The notes beneath the pieces are model-generated. The model was not told where the DNA came from, ran no database searches, and saw only the letters and a program-made list of their open reading frames with translations. Position numbers and translations under genes: made by a program. Shown one piece after another: positions 1 to 7,870 of a stretch of DNA of 64,000 nt. Source of the stretch: Chryseobacterium sp. 6424 (GTDB taxonomy: Bacteria > Bacteroidota > Bacteroidia > Flavobacteriales > Weeksellaceae). The DNA lies in assembly GCF_003692615.1 (NCBI RefSeq), contig NZ_CP023540.1, forward strand, positions 2,418,001-2,482,000. The letters are read 5' to 3'. Numbering within the stretch: the first letter of the stretch is position 1; each line of letters starts with the position of its first letter.

Positions 1-1
1 T

Positions 2-718
2 GAAAAAATCCTTGAAAATTCGGTGAAGATCGGGGCCTCCGCTGATGTTCAGATAACACCGCTGAAAAGATTCGATAATGATGTGCAGAACGGCATCAGT
101 AATGAAATTAAAGAGCATAAAGTAACCGACCTTGTAATTGCGGTAGATCCTGCCAAAGGCTTTTCACCGAGTTTTGTGTATAACTTATACAACGGCTATC
201 TGAACAATTATTCTGTCAACGTGCTGGTATATCATGCGGTGCAACCCATAGCGACCATCCAGCGACATATTGTGGTGCTGCCTGAAAACGCGCATCTGGA
301 GTCGGGTTTCTTTCATTCTCTACTTAAAGTTTGGAATATCGCACGGAACTCAGGCTCAAAAATTGAGTTCTACGGAAGTGAAAAAACCATAAAAGTCCTA
401 GAAAATATCCGAAAGAAAATTAACATCAACGCTTCTTTCTACATCTTCAATCATTGGAATGAAATGGAGAAAATCTTCGGGAAAATGAAAGATAATGATG
501 CCTTCATCCTCTTCATGGCCAAAAGAGATATGATTTCCTATCAGCCGCAGATGCGACAGGTACCTAATTACCTGAACGGGCACTTCCGCGACCGCAATTA
601 CCTGCTTATCTTCCCTTCAAAAGAGACAAAGCATGAGTATGAAAGACTCACCCGCGATATTGGCAATGCCGATGATTTCGTGGAAATCGGCAACATCATC
701 GGGAAAATATTCAAATAA
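2..718 (+). CDS. Cation:proton antiporter, C-terminal part (5' end outside window)
   Basis: The frame is open from base 2, so this is the last 238 codons of a longer gene; the GTG at 23 is internal. The translation has no membrane helices and reads as the cytoplasmic UspA-like tail of Bacteroidota CPA2-type Na+/H+ antiporters. The segment around DAFILFMAKRDMISYQPQ followed by a hydrophobic LLIFPSK resembles the conserved end of those proteins. The membrane transport domain would lie upstream. The assignment rests on recalled family resemblance of the tail only; another two-domain Usp protein is possible. Confidence 0.6.
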   Translation, partial: EKILENSVKIGASADVQITPLKRFDNDVQNGISNEIKEHKVTDLVIAVDPAKGFSPSFVYNLYNGYLNNYSVNVLVYHAVQPIATIQRHIVVLPENAHLESGFFHSLLKVWNIARNSGSKIEFYGSEKTIKVLENIRKKININASFYIFNHWNEMEKIFGKMKDNDAFILFMAKRDMISYQPQMRQVPNYLNGHFRDRNYLLIFPSKETKHEYERLTRDIGNADDFVEIGNIIGKIFK

Positions 719-725
719 AAAAAAA

Positions 726-758
726 GGAATCAGTTCTTTTTAACTGGTTCCTTTTTTT
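726..758 (+). terminator. Rho-independent terminator after the antiporter gene
   Basis: A ten-base stem (726-735 with 742-751, one G-U pair) is followed by seven T. It begins eight bases after the stop codon. Confidence 0.85.
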
Positions 759-778
759 AATCTACTTGGATGTACTTT

Positions 779-1102
779 TTAGATCGGAACGAAAATTACA
801 GCAGCCACCGCGGCCAAACCTATCGCTACTGAAGAAAACACATCTATTTTCTTAGCCTCGCGGATCTCCTCCCTTTTCAGGATAATGGATTGTCTTTTAC
901 GGTCTTTCCCATACACATTTTGCTCATCTACTTTCAGGACTTCCATTTTTACGTAACGTGCGTCCTTTAGCTGGAAGGTGTAACGTTGGTACAACTCCAA
1001 AGAATTATTTCTGAGCGGCTTATCCGGTGTCACTACGCGGGTATGGCAGGAAGATAAGGCAAATATGACGATGGTAAACAGCAAAGCGCGGAAGGTTTTC
1101 AT
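779..1102 (-). CDS. Small lipoprotein of unknown function
   Basis: 107 residues. A classical lipoprotein signal peptide ends in the lipobox LSSC (Cys19), so the protein should be exported and lipid-anchored. The body carries a basic segment (GKDRKRQS) and a glutamate/lysine stretch, and the C-terminus is a hydrophobic helix (SVAIGLAAVAAVIFVPI) that could enter a membrane. I do not recognise a named family; similar short lipoproteins are common in Flavobacteriia. It has its own promoter in the 51-base gap after the flavoprotein gene, so it need not be co-transcribed with it. Confidence 0.75.
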   Translation of the reverse strand: MKTFRALLFTIVIFALSSCHTRVVTPDKPLRNNSLELYQRYTFQLKDARYVKMEVLKVDEQNVYGKDRKRQSIILKREEIREAKKIDVFSSVAIGLAAVAAVIFVPI

Positions 1103-1115
1103 TTTTTTATTTTCT

Positions 1116-1146
1116 CAAATGTAATAATTAAAGATCAATTCCCAAA
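1116..1146 (-). promoter_or_regulatory. Bacteroidota-type promoter for the small lipoprotein
   Basis: On the minus strand TTTG (1146-1143) and TACATTTG (1123-1116) are separated by 19 bases. This fits the Bacteroidota primary-sigma consensus TTG-N17-23-TAnnTTTG, upstream of the ATG at 1102. Confidence 0.7.
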
Positions 1147-1153
1147 GGATGCA

Positions 1154-2365
1154 TCAGTATCTTGCATTCAGGTCCTTGGCAATCAGCCAGGCTTCACTCC
1201 AGCACGCTTGAAAGTTAAAACCACCTGTAACCGCATCAATATCAATAACTTCGCCAGCGATATAAAAATTAGGCAAGACTCTCGAAGTCATATTTTTGAA
1301 ATTAATTTCCTTTAAATCTACGCCGCCGGCGGTTACAAATTCATCTTTGTAGGTAGATTTTCCGGTGACTGACATCTCATTTTGACAAAGGTTTCTGATG
1401 ATACTCTCAATTTCCTTAGAAGTCAGCGTCGAAATGTTTTTGTCTAAATTCACCTTTGAGAGCCAAAGAATCCTGTGCCAGAATCTTGTCGTAACATCAA
1501 ATATTTTCGATGCACCGATGGTTTTCTTTGGATTTTGCTGACGGTAATTTTTAAAAGTTTGTACAGCATCTTCAAGGTCAATGCCCAGAAAATTAACTAC
1601 AATCTGAAACTGGTATTTCAAATCGGCCAGTTCGCGGGCTTTCCAGGCTGAAATTTTAAGGATTGCCGGACCTGAAAGTCCCCAATGTGTGATGAGCATC
1701 GGACCGGATTCATCCATTTTCAGTTGCGGAATCGAAACTTCTGCATGGGCGAAACTGGTTCCCATCAAATCTTTCAGCGTATCGTTCTTAATGTTAAATG
1801 TAAACAGCGAAGGCACGGCAGGTACAATTTTGTGACCCAGACTCTGAATCAGCTTTAAAGATTTCGGTGAACTTCCGGTGGCGTAAATGACGTAATCGGC
1901 CATGAAGGCTCCGCTGTTGGTTTTAATCTGATATTGATTCTCAATTTTTTCAATTGCGGAAACGACACTCTGGGTTCTTATTTCAAAATTCTTTGCCTTT
2001 ACAGCCTCCAAAAGTGTATTGATGATGGTTTGCGATGAATTGCTTTCGGGGAAAATGCGGTGGTCGCCTTCTATTTTTAGTGGAACATTGCGCGTTTCGA
2101 ACCACTCCATCGTATCGCCGGGCTGAAATTTGTGGAAGACGCTCAGCAGTTCTTTGTGACCCCGCGGATAGAAACCGACGAGTTCGCGCGGGTCGAAACA
2201 GGCATGCGTCACGTTACATCTGCCACCACCCGATATCTTTACTTTTTGCAGCACATCGGAATTCTGTTCGAGGATGGTTACGTAGTATTTTTCGGCGTCC
2301 AGATTGGCTGCACAGAAAAATCCGGCCGCGCCGCCACCGATGATGACTATTTTTTGTTTTTGCAT
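1154..2365 (-). CDS. BaiN/HI0933-family NAD(P)/FAD-dependent oxidoreductase
   Basis: 403 residues, the usual length of the HI0933 (YhiN/BaiN) flavoprotein family. The N-terminus has the FAD-binding Rossmann signature GGGAAG (residues 9-14), followed by the family motif KISGGGRCNVT near residue 43, and the C-terminal FAD motif GGVDLKEINF with TGGFNFQACWSEAW. Members are cytoplasmic; BaiN acts in bile-acid reduction in clostridia, but the reaction in most bacteria is unknown, so no substrate is assigned. The gene is divergent from the thioesterase gene across a 128-base gap that holds a -7 element on each strand. Confidence 0.9.
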   Translation of the reverse strand: MQKQKIVIIGGGAAGFFCAANLDAEKYYVTILEQNSDVLQKVKISGGGRCNVTHACFDPRELVGFYPRGHKELLSVFHKFQPGDTMEWFETRNVPLKIEGDHRIFPESNSSQTIINTLLEAVKAKNFEIRTQSVVSAIEKIENQYQIKTNSGAFMADYVIYATGSSPKSLKLIQSLGHKIVPAVPSLFTFNIKNDTLKDLMGTSFAHAEVSIPQLKMDESGPMLITHWGLSGPAILKISAWKARELADLKYQFQIVVNFLGIDLEDAVQTFKNYRQQNPKKTIGASKIFDVTTRFWHRILWLSKVNLDKNISTLTSKEIESIIRNLCQNEMSVTGKSTYKDEFVTAGGVDLKEINFKNMTSRVLPNFYIAGEVIDIDAVTGGFNFQACWSEAWLIAKDLNARY

Positions 2366-2385
2366 ACACTTCAGACTTACGTGTG

Positions 2386-2393
2386 CAAAAATA
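2386..2393 (-). promoter_or_regulatory. -7 element upstream of the BaiN-family gene
   Basis: TATTTTTG on the minus strand, 20 bases before the ATG at 2365, matches TAnnTTTG. No convincing -33 TTG was found. Confidence 0.45.
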
Positions 2394-2420
2394 CTGTTTT
2401 TCTAACCGGTGATTAATGCT

Positions 2421-2428
2421 TAATTTTG
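2421..2428 (+). promoter_or_regulatory. -7 element upstream of the thioesterase-thiL pair
   Basis: TAATTTTG on the plus strand, 65 bases before the ATG at 2494, matches TAnnTTTG. A -33 element is not evident. Confidence 0.4.
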
Positions 2429-2493
2429 TGCATGCCCGTGAAAATGAAAACGGGTCTGCAATAGGGATTGCCCAAATAAAAATTTTATAAATT

Positions 2494-3045
2494 ATGTCTG
2501 TATTTCACTATAAATTCGATGTGCGCTGGAGCGATATCGATGCGAATAAACACCTTGCCAACTCGTCTTATGTGGCCTACTGTGCGCAGACGCGAATGGC
2601 CTTTATGAACAAATATCACATGGGCCTGAAGGAGCTGAGCCGCTGGGGAATAGGGCCGGTGATTTTGCATGAACGCTACTCTTTTTTCAAGGAAATCTAT
2701 GCGGACCAGACGGTTTTTGTGACGGCTGAGATCTCTGGAATGAGCGAAGATGCGAGCATTTATCAGTTTATCCATAAGTTTTATCTGCCAGACGGGACGC
2801 ATTGCGCTACGGCGGAGGCCACGGGCGTTTGGATCGATATGATGCTGAGGAAAACCACGACACCACCGGATGACATCCTGGAAGTGCTGAACGAATTCAA
2901 GAGCGAAAATACAAAGGTTCTGACGCGTGAGGATCTGCGTGAGCTGCCTTTCAAGCCCGAGAATGTGGAAGCTTTCCACAAGCAGGGAGCGTTTGCGTGG
3001 CGAAAGAATGCGGACGAAAATAATTCCCCGGAAACTTCAAAATAG
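2494..3045 (+). CDS. Acyl-CoA thioesterase, hotdog fold (4HBT/YbgC type)
   Basis: 183 residues. The first 130 resemble the 4-hydroxybenzoyl-CoA thioesterase family: VRWSDIDANKHLANSSYVAY carries the conserved acidic residue and the DxNxHxNN-like loop of these hotdog enzymes. They hydrolyse acyl-CoA thioesters in the cytoplasm; the chain length used here cannot be read from sequence. The C-terminal 50 residues are charged and less conserved. thiL follows ten bases downstream on the same strand, so the two are probably co-transcribed, although no functional link is obvious. Confidence 0.82.
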   Translation: MSVFHYKFDVRWSDIDANKHLANSSYVAYCAQTRMAFMNKYHMGLKELSRWGIGPVILHERYSFFKEIYADQTVFVTAEISGMSEDASIYQFIHKFYLPDGTHCATAEATGVWIDMMLRKTTTPPDDILEVLNEFKSENTKVLTREDLRELPFKPENVEAFHKQGAFAWRKNADENNSPETSK

Positions 3046-3054
3046 ATTAAGATT

Positions 3055-4119
3055 ATGCTCGAAGATAAAAATCCTCAACTTACACCGATTTCGACTTACG
3101 GTGAATTTGGCTTAATTAAACATCTAACCGAAAGTTTTAGTTTCGAAAATTCATCTACGGAAGTTTCTATTGGCGACGACGCGGCAGTGATCGATCCGCA
3201 AAACCAAAAAGTGGTGATTACGACCGATGTTTTGGCTGAAGGCGTGCATTTTAATCTAGGTTACGTTCCGCTGAAACATCTTGGTTACAAGGCTGTAGTA
3301 GTGAATCTGAGCGATTTGGCTGCGATGAATGCGACTCCGACTCAAATCCTGGTTTCGCTGGCGGTTTCGAACCGTTTTCCGGTGGAAGCGCTGGAGGAAA
3401 TCTACGCGGGAATCGCGCTGGCCTGCAAGCGCTACAAAGTGGATCTGGTGGGTGGCGACACTACGAGTTCAACATCCGGCCTGGTGATGAGCATCACGGC
3501 GATCGGGCTTGAAACTTCGGAGAACCTGGTGAAAAGGAACGGCGCGAAACCTAACGACCTGCTGGTGGTGACCGGTGACCTCGGCGGTGCGTATCTTGGC
3601 CTGCAGATTCTCGAAAGAGAGCATTCAGTTTATCTCGCAAATCCAAATATGCAGCCTGAAATGGAAGGTTACGACTATATTCTGGAGCGTCAGTTGAAGC
3701 CGGAAGCACGTACGGACATTAAAAAAACCTTAAAAGAACTGGGCGTACAGCCTACATCAATGATCGATATTTCGGATGGTTTGTCATCTGAAATACTGCA
3801 TCTTTCCGATCAGAGTAAAGTTGGTTTCAGACTTTACGAGGAAAAAATCCCGATGGATTCGCTTACGATTTCTACGGCCGAAGAACTAAACCTGAATCCG
3901 GTGATGTGCGCGCTGAATGGCGGCGAAGATTTCGAATTGTTGTTTACCATCGCACCTGAAGATTTTGAAAAGATCAGAAATCATCCGGATTTCAGTATTA
4001 TCGGTCACGCGGTAGATTTGGAGCAGGGAAACTATCTGGTAGCGCGAGGCAGCAATGAATTAATTGCACTTAATGCGCAGGGTTGGGATGCTTTTCTGAA
4101 TAAAGCTGCTCACATTTAA
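3055..4119 (+). CDS. thiL: Thiamine-monophosphate kinase
   Basis: 354 residues. ThiL phosphorylates thiamine monophosphate to thiamine diphosphate with ATP, the last step of cofactor synthesis. Visible family motifs are SIGDDAAVI near residue 38 (Mg/ATP-binding aspartates), GGDTTSS near residue 138, MIDISDGLSSE near residue 240 and NGGEDFELLFT near residue 290. The length suits the family, whose E. coli member has 325 residues. It lies ten bases after the thioesterase gene and ends at a bidirectional terminator shared with the convergent rpmA. Confidence 0.95.
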   Translation: MLEDKNPQLTPISTYGEFGLIKHLTESFSFENSSTEVSIGDDAAVIDPQNQKVVITTDVLAEGVHFNLGYVPLKHLGYKAVVVNLSDLAAMNATPTQILVSLAVSNRFPVEALEEIYAGIALACKRYKVDLVGGDTTSSTSGLVMSITAIGLETSENLVKRNGAKPNDLLVVTGDLGGAYLGLQILEREHSVYLANPNMQPEMEGYDYILERQLKPEARTDIKKTLKELGVQPTSMIDISDGLSSEILHLSDQSKVGFRLYEEKIPMDSLTISTAEELNLNPVMCALNGGEDFELLFTIAPEDFEKIRNHPDFSIIGHAVDLEQGNYLVARGSNELIALNAQGWDAFLNKAAHI

Positions 4120-4126
4120 ACAAATA

Positions 4127-4158
4127 AAAATCCCCGATCTTCACAGAACGGGGATTTT
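4127..4158. terminator. Bidirectional terminator between thiL and rpmA
   Basis: AAAATCCCCG (4127-4136) pairs with CGGGGATTTT (4149-4158). A and T tracts on both flanks let it serve both convergent units. Confidence 0.85.
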
Positions 4159-4191
4159 AGTTTATAACCGGATTGCCCGGTAATGCGTTGC

Positions 4192-4449
4192 TTACGCGTT
4201 TGGTTCAATAGATACGAAAGATCTGTTGTTTGCTTTCTTTCTGAAAACTACTTTACCGTCTACTAAAGCGTGAAGTGTGTGGTCTTTGCCCATACCCACG
4301 TTTTCACCCGGGTGGTGCTGCGTACCTCTCTGTCTCACGATGATGTTGCCGGCAATAGCCTCCTGACCTCCGAAAATCTTCACGCCAAGTCTCTTGGAAT
4401 GTGATTCTCTACCGTTTTTGGAACTACCAACTCCTTTTTTGTGTGCCAT
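4192..4449 (-). CDS. rpmA: 50S ribosomal protein L27
   Basis: 85 residues, full length for L27. It begins directly with [14 protein letters not shown], so it lacks the cleaved N-terminal extension found in Firmicutes. The basic, glycine-rich N-terminal arm reaches the peptidyl-transferase centre in known ribosomes. The typical [10 protein letters not shown] motif follows near residue 34. It lies 27 bases downstream of rplU in the usual rplU-rpmA order and they are presumably one transcript. Confidence 0.98.
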   Translation of the reverse strand: MAHKKGVGSSKNGRESHSKRLGVKIFGGQEAIAGNIIVRQRGTQHHPGENVGMGKDHTLHALVDGKVVFRKKANNRSFVSIEPNA

Positions 4450-4476
4450 TTTATTCTAAGGTTTTTTGGTTTAAAA

Positions 4477-4890
4477 TTATTCAGCGCTTTCGCTGGTTTG
4501 GTTCTCTGTAGCTGCAGGCTCAGTAGCTGCGGCTTCTTTTTTAGCTTTCGGTGCAGCTTTTTTCTCTTTCTTGTTGTTATCAAAACCAGTGATTCCGGTA
4601 ATAACGATCTGAGTCAAAGACTGTCTGTGGCCGTTTTTCTTTTCGTAACCTTTTCTACGCTTCTTTTTGAAGACTATTACTTTGTCAGCCTTCACGTGGT
4701 CAAGGATTTCGGCATCTACGGTGATACCGCTTACAGCTGGGGCGCCGACTGTTGTAGAACCGTTTACGGTAAGAAGAACTTTATCGAAAGAAACTTTTCC
4801 TCCTTTATCTCCTTTCAAACGGTTTACAAACAATTTCTGGTCTTGCTCAACTTTGTATTGAAGCCCTGCTATTTCTACAATTGCAAACAT
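4477..4890 (-). CDS. rplU: 50S ribosomal protein L21 with an extended C-terminus
   Basis: 137 residues. Residues 1 to about 100 are canonical L21 (start MFAIVEIAGLQYKVE; KRRKGYEKKNGHRQ near residue 80). About 35 further residues form a low-complexity Lys/Ala/Glu tail ending in TSESAE, not found in the 103-residue E. coli protein. Similar tails occur in other Bacteroidota L21 and are probably disordered on the ribosome surface. The gene is the first of the rplU-rpmA operon; a -7 element lies 33 bases upstream. Confidence 0.97.
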   Translation of the reverse strand: MFAIVEIAGLQYKVEQDQKLFVNRLKGDKGGKVSFDKVLLTVNGSTTVGAPAVSGITVDAEILDHVKADKVIVFKKKRRKGYEKKNGHRQSLTQIVITGITGFDNNKKEKKAAPKAKKEAAATEPAATENQTSESAE

Positions 4891-4922
4891 TGTTTATAAG
4901 TTTTGTTAGTTAATTCGAGGTG

Positions 4923-4930
4923 CAAAGATA
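4923..4930 (-). promoter_or_regulatory. -7 element for rplU-rpmA
   Basis: TATCTTTG on the minus strand, 33 bases before the rplU ATG, matches TAnnTTTG. The region upstream is very AT-rich and shares space with the divergent promoter at 4968-4997. Confidence 0.6.
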
Positions 4931-4967
4931 AAAAATAATTTTAGATTGTAAATTATAAATTTTAGAT

Positions 4968-4997
4968 TTTGTCTAATGCGGAATTATTCTAATTTTG
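4968..4997 (+). promoter_or_regulatory. Bacteroidota-type promoter for the acyltransferase gene
   Basis: TTTG (4968-4971), an 18-base spacer and TAATTTTG (4990-4997) match the consensus closely. A TTG at 4995 in frame with the downstream gene lies inside this -7 element, so it cannot be the translation start. Confidence 0.8.
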
Positions 4998-5015
4998 AGC
5001 CACTTATCGTATTCC

Positions 5016-6110
5016 ATGAAAAGAGATCTCTACATTGATTTTGCGAAAGGTTTTGCAACGCTTTCCATTATATTTATTCACACCGTATTCTGGTCGGGAC
5101 AGTTTTATATTCCGACAGAAGTACGTGTCTTGTCGCTTTTAATTGATGTGCCGCTTTTCTATGCGCTGAGCGGCCTTACGTCGGGTGGAAACGTAGAAAA
5201 AACGCTTTACCGTCTGCTAAAACTTCAGATCACCTTCATGATTTTCGTTACGCTGCTCTTTTTTCTGGATTATCTTTTTAAAGTTTTTGGTCTTAATGTT
5301 TTCGGTCTCGCCTGGATGCAGGATTTCTACTCGACTTTTGGCTCGAAATACGTTCCGCAAAGCATTTCCGACGTCCCGCAGTGGCAGAACCTCGGCAACT
5401 GGTATCTGCACCAATACACCAATGCCGACACTTTCCCTGTAGTGATGGGAAGTTTCTGGTACTTGAAAGTTTACTTTATTCTAACAGTTTTCGGTGTGTT
5501 GATTTTAAGATTTTTCCCGAAACACGTCAAATGGTTCATCGCGCTGTGCTTTGGTTTAACCTTGATATTCAACCTGTTTCCTCATTATTACCCGACGGGT
5601 CAGGTTGGTTACGTGGCGTTGTATCTCGGGATTTTCCTTTTAGCCAATCAACTTAAAGGCAAAAAAATTCCGACAAAAGTAGCCGCAGTTTTATACGGAA
5701 TTTTGGCTTTAATCCTGATTATTCTGTTCTGGAATGAAGGCAAAGAGTTTTTCTTAAAAATGAACAAAGCCAAATTTCCACCAAAACTTCTGTACGTTTT
5801 TTGGTCATCGTTCTCGTTGCTGACGCTTTTGGTTTTGTACAACCGCCTGAAAATCTCGAAGGAAAGCTTAGTCACTTTCATCGGTAAAAACGCGATATTC
5901 TTCTACTTTGCGCAGGGCATCAGTTCATCGCTGGTTTATTTCCTCGTCGTTTCACTCAAAGAAAAAATAGTGTGGTGGGCTTTGATGCTTTTAATTTACC
6001 TCATCAATGTCGCGTTGGCCTTTGGAATTGCGGTTTTGTTGAAGAAATTTGATGCGCTGAGTTGGAAACTGCTTGAATTTCTACGTAAAAAAACCGCCTC
6101 AGCAAACTGA
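5016..6110 (+). CDS. Acyltransferase 3 family membrane protein (OafA/YrhL type)
   Basis: 364 residues from the ATG at 5016, chosen because the upstream TTG falls inside the promoter. It has about ten hydrophobic segments. The N-terminus MKRDLYIDFAKGFATLSIIFIHT carries the family's Arg/Asp and the helix-1 FIHT histidine, equivalent to the R/D...H signature of acyltransferase 3. Such integral membrane enzymes acylate extracellular sugars or lipids; the substrate here is unknown and no polysaccharide cluster is adjacent. The gene stands alone and its stop codon lies inside the terminator hairpin. Confidence 0.85.
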   Translation: MKRDLYIDFAKGFATLSIIFIHTVFWSGQFYIPTEVRVLSLLIDVPLFYALSGLTSGGNVEKTLYRLLKLQITFMIFVTLLFFLDYLFKVFGLNVFGLAWMQDFYSTFGSKYVPQSISDVPQWQNLGNWYLHQYTNADTFPVVMGSFWYLKVYFILTVFGVLILRFFPKHVKWFIALCFGLTLIFNLFPHYYPTGQVGYVALYLGIFLLANQLKGKKIPTKVAAVLYGILALILIILFWNEGKEFFLKMNKAKFPPKLLYVFWSSFSLLTLLVLYNRLKISKESLVTFIGKNAIFFYFAQGISSSLVYFLVVSLKEKIVWWALMLLIYLINVALAFGIAVLLKKFDALSWKLLEFLRKKTASAN

Positions 6111-6120
6111 AACGGTTTTT
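6089..6120. terminator. Bidirectional terminator overlapping the acyltransferase stop codon
   Basis: AAAAACCG (6089-6096) pairs with CGGTTTTT (6113-6120), between convergent genes. The stop codon sits in the loop. Confidence 0.75.
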
Positions 6121-6138
6121 GATTAAGTCAGCAGGCAA

Positions 6139-6384
6139 TTAGTCGGCTCTGCGGTTCCCTCTGGCCACTACTGCGATCAAAATTATCAGCAGTAAGGCAC
6201 CAATTACCCAGTAAATCGGGTTGGTAAACCATTCTTCTGTCGTCGTAGTTTTTGTGGTTGTTACGTCAACATTCAGATCGGGAGAGCCGGTTCCGTTTTG
6301 TGCAAATGCCATTACACTAAAGAAAAAAGTAAGTACAAATACTCCCAATTTTTCGAGCTTGGATGATAATAATTGCGTGTTCAT
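6139..6384 (-). CDS. Small exported single-pass membrane protein, unknown function
   Basis: 81 residues. A Sec signal peptide ends at AFAQ (about residue 29), then comes a Thr-rich linker (TTTKTTTTEE) and one C-terminal transmembrane helix (IYWVIGALLLIILIAVVA) with a basic tail NRRAD. The predicted topology is a short periplasmic loop with a cytoplasmic C-terminus. I recognise no named family. It is convergent with the acyltransferase gene and stands alone, with a 151-base AT-rich gap upstream. Confidence 0.75.
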   Translation of the reverse strand: MNTQLLSSKLEKLGVFVLTFFFSVMAFAQNGTGSPDLNVDVTTTKTTTTEEWFTNPIYWVIGALLLIILIAVVARGNRRAD

Positions 6385-6506
6385 AATTTATTTTTTTTAA
6401 TGTTTATAAAAATTGTGTTCCAATATTTATGCCATCACCTGTTAAACTTGCGAAATCCGCAACTGCGGTGGTTGCTGTCATTCGGTTTTTAAATTTAAAA
6501 TATTGG

Positions 6507-6514
6507 TAAATTTG
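6507..6514 (+). promoter_or_regulatory. -7 element for miaE
   Basis: TAAATTTG, 21 bases before the miaE ATG, matches TAnnTTTG. There is no clear -33 TTG. Confidence 0.5.
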
Positions 6515-6535
6515 CGTGTAAAAATCTGACATAAA

Positions 6536-7117
6536 ATGTTTAAACTAAAGCTACTCACCGACCCGCGCTGGGCGAATATTGCCGAAGGTAATTTGGAAGA
6601 AATTCTTACAGACCACGCCTGGTGCGAACAAAAAGCGACTACCAACGCGATCACGCTGATCACGATGCTTCCCGAATATCCCGAAATCATTACTGAACTC
6701 ATCAAAATCGCGCAGGAAGAACTCGAACATTTCCAGATGGTGCACGAAATTATCAAAGCGCGCGGTTACGAGTTCGGGCGCGAACGCAAAGACGATTACG
6801 TGGGCGAACTTCTCAAATTCGTACGCCAGGGCGGCAACCGGGACGAAAGAATCATCGACCGGATGCTCTTCGCCGCGATGATCGAAGCGCGAAGCTGTGA
6901 ACGTTTTAAAGTCTTAACTGAAAACATTAAGGACGAAGAACTGAAAGTTTTCTACAGAGAACTGATGATTTCCGAAGCCAATCACTACACCACTTTCATC
7001 GGTTTTGCGCGACAGCTCGGCAACCCGGAAGAGGTGAACCAACGCTGGGAAGAGTGGCTGGCATACGAAGCCGAAATCATAAAATCTTACGGTAAAAAAG
7101 AAACCATCCACGGATAA
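6536..7117 (+). CDS. miaE: tRNA 2-methylthio-N6-isopentenyladenosine-37 hydroxylase
   Basis: 193 residues. MiaE is a ferritin-like diiron oxygenase that hydroxylates the isopentenyl group of ms2i6A37 in tRNAs reading UNN codons. The iron ligands are visible: Glu in CEQKAT (about residue 32), the EELEH motif (about residues 62-66), Glu in EARSCERF (about 115) and SEANHY (about 145). The length matches other MiaE. It requires the products of miaA and miaB, which are not in this window. A DUF502 gene follows after 59 bases. Confidence 0.93.
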   Translation: MFKLKLLTDPRWANIAEGNLEEILTDHAWCEQKATTNAITLITMLPEYPEIITELIKIAQEELEHFQMVHEIIKARGYEFGRERKDDYVGELLKFVRQGGNRDERIIDRMLFAAMIEARSCERFKVLTENIKDEELKVFYRELMISEANHYTTFIGFARQLGNPEEVNQRWEEWLAYEAEIIKSYGKKETIHG

Positions 7118-7176
7118 AAAAATTCTGCCGATGTTGGGCTGAATTAAGTATTTTTACGTCCCGACAAGACCATCCC

Positions 7177-7797
7177 ATGAACCGCGAGCGTACCGAACAG
7201 CTACTGAACACTTTTGCCAAATCCTTTTTCCAGGGTTTGCTCATCATCGGTCCGTTTGCCGTAACCATCTGGATTATCTGGTATATCGTCTCGAGTATCG
7301 ATAACATCATTCCGGCGGTTTCCGAAAGGCTTTATCCGGGCATTACCTTCATGATCGTGGTCCTCGGCACCGCGCTGATCGGTTATCTCGGCAACAAATT
7401 CATCATCGGACGCGTAGTGGTAGACAGTTTTGATTATCTTCTTGAACATACTCCCGGCATTAAATTTATCTACACTTCATTAAAAGATGTAATGACGTCT
7501 TTTGTGGGCGACAAGAAGAAATTCAACCAACCGGTCCTTATTAAAACCACCGATGAGCCCGAAGTTTGGCGCATCGGCTTCCTTACCCAAAGCGACCTTT
7601 CATCCGTTGGTTTCCCCGAATATGTATCGGTTTACCTACCGCATTCTTATGCGGTGTCTGGGTGGGTAGTGTTTGTACGCGCAGAAAATCTTGTTGTTCT
7701 CGAAAACGTAACGGCGGCGCAGGCGATGAAGTTTGCTGTGAGCGGCGGCGTGGCTGGTTTCCATTCGGATGACAATGTATTCAAGGCGCCGGAATGA
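7177..7797 (+). CDS. DUF502 family membrane protein
   Basis: 206 residues. Two transmembrane helices (about residues 18-40 and 52-72) are followed by a soluble domain typical of DUF502. The segment HTPGIKFIYTSLKDV near residue 90 and the GGVAGF motif near the C-terminus are characteristic. Function is unknown; relatives are found in bacteria and plants. The proposed start MNRERTEQLLNTFAK is the first ATG with a family-like N-terminus. tnaA follows 73 bases downstream. Confidence 0.85.
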   Translation: MNRERTEQLLNTFAKSFFQGLLIIGPFAVTIWIIWYIVSSIDNIIPAVSERLYPGITFMIVVLGTALIGYLGNKFIIGRVVVDSFDYLLEHTPGIKFIYTSLKDVMTSFVGDKKKFNQPVLIKTTDEPEVWRIGFLTQSDLSSVGFPEYVSVYLPHSYAVSGWVVFVRAENLVVLENVTAAQAMKFAVSGGVAGFHSDDNVFKAPE

Positions 7798-7870
7798 ATC
7801 TGAGTTTAAGATTAAGATTTTGATCTCAAGATATCTTCCCCGCCAAACCTCAACCTTAAACTTAAACGTA

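Noticed and set aside
2035..2416. Plus-strand reading frames opposite the BaiN-family gene
   Set aside because: They are shadows of the minus-strand gene, with Arg-rich or atypical composition and no family resemblance.
4995..5015. TTG start extending the acyltransferase gene upstream
   Set aside because: The TTG is part of the -7 element TAATTTTG, so it would not be in the transcript; ATG 5016 gives the family N-terminus.
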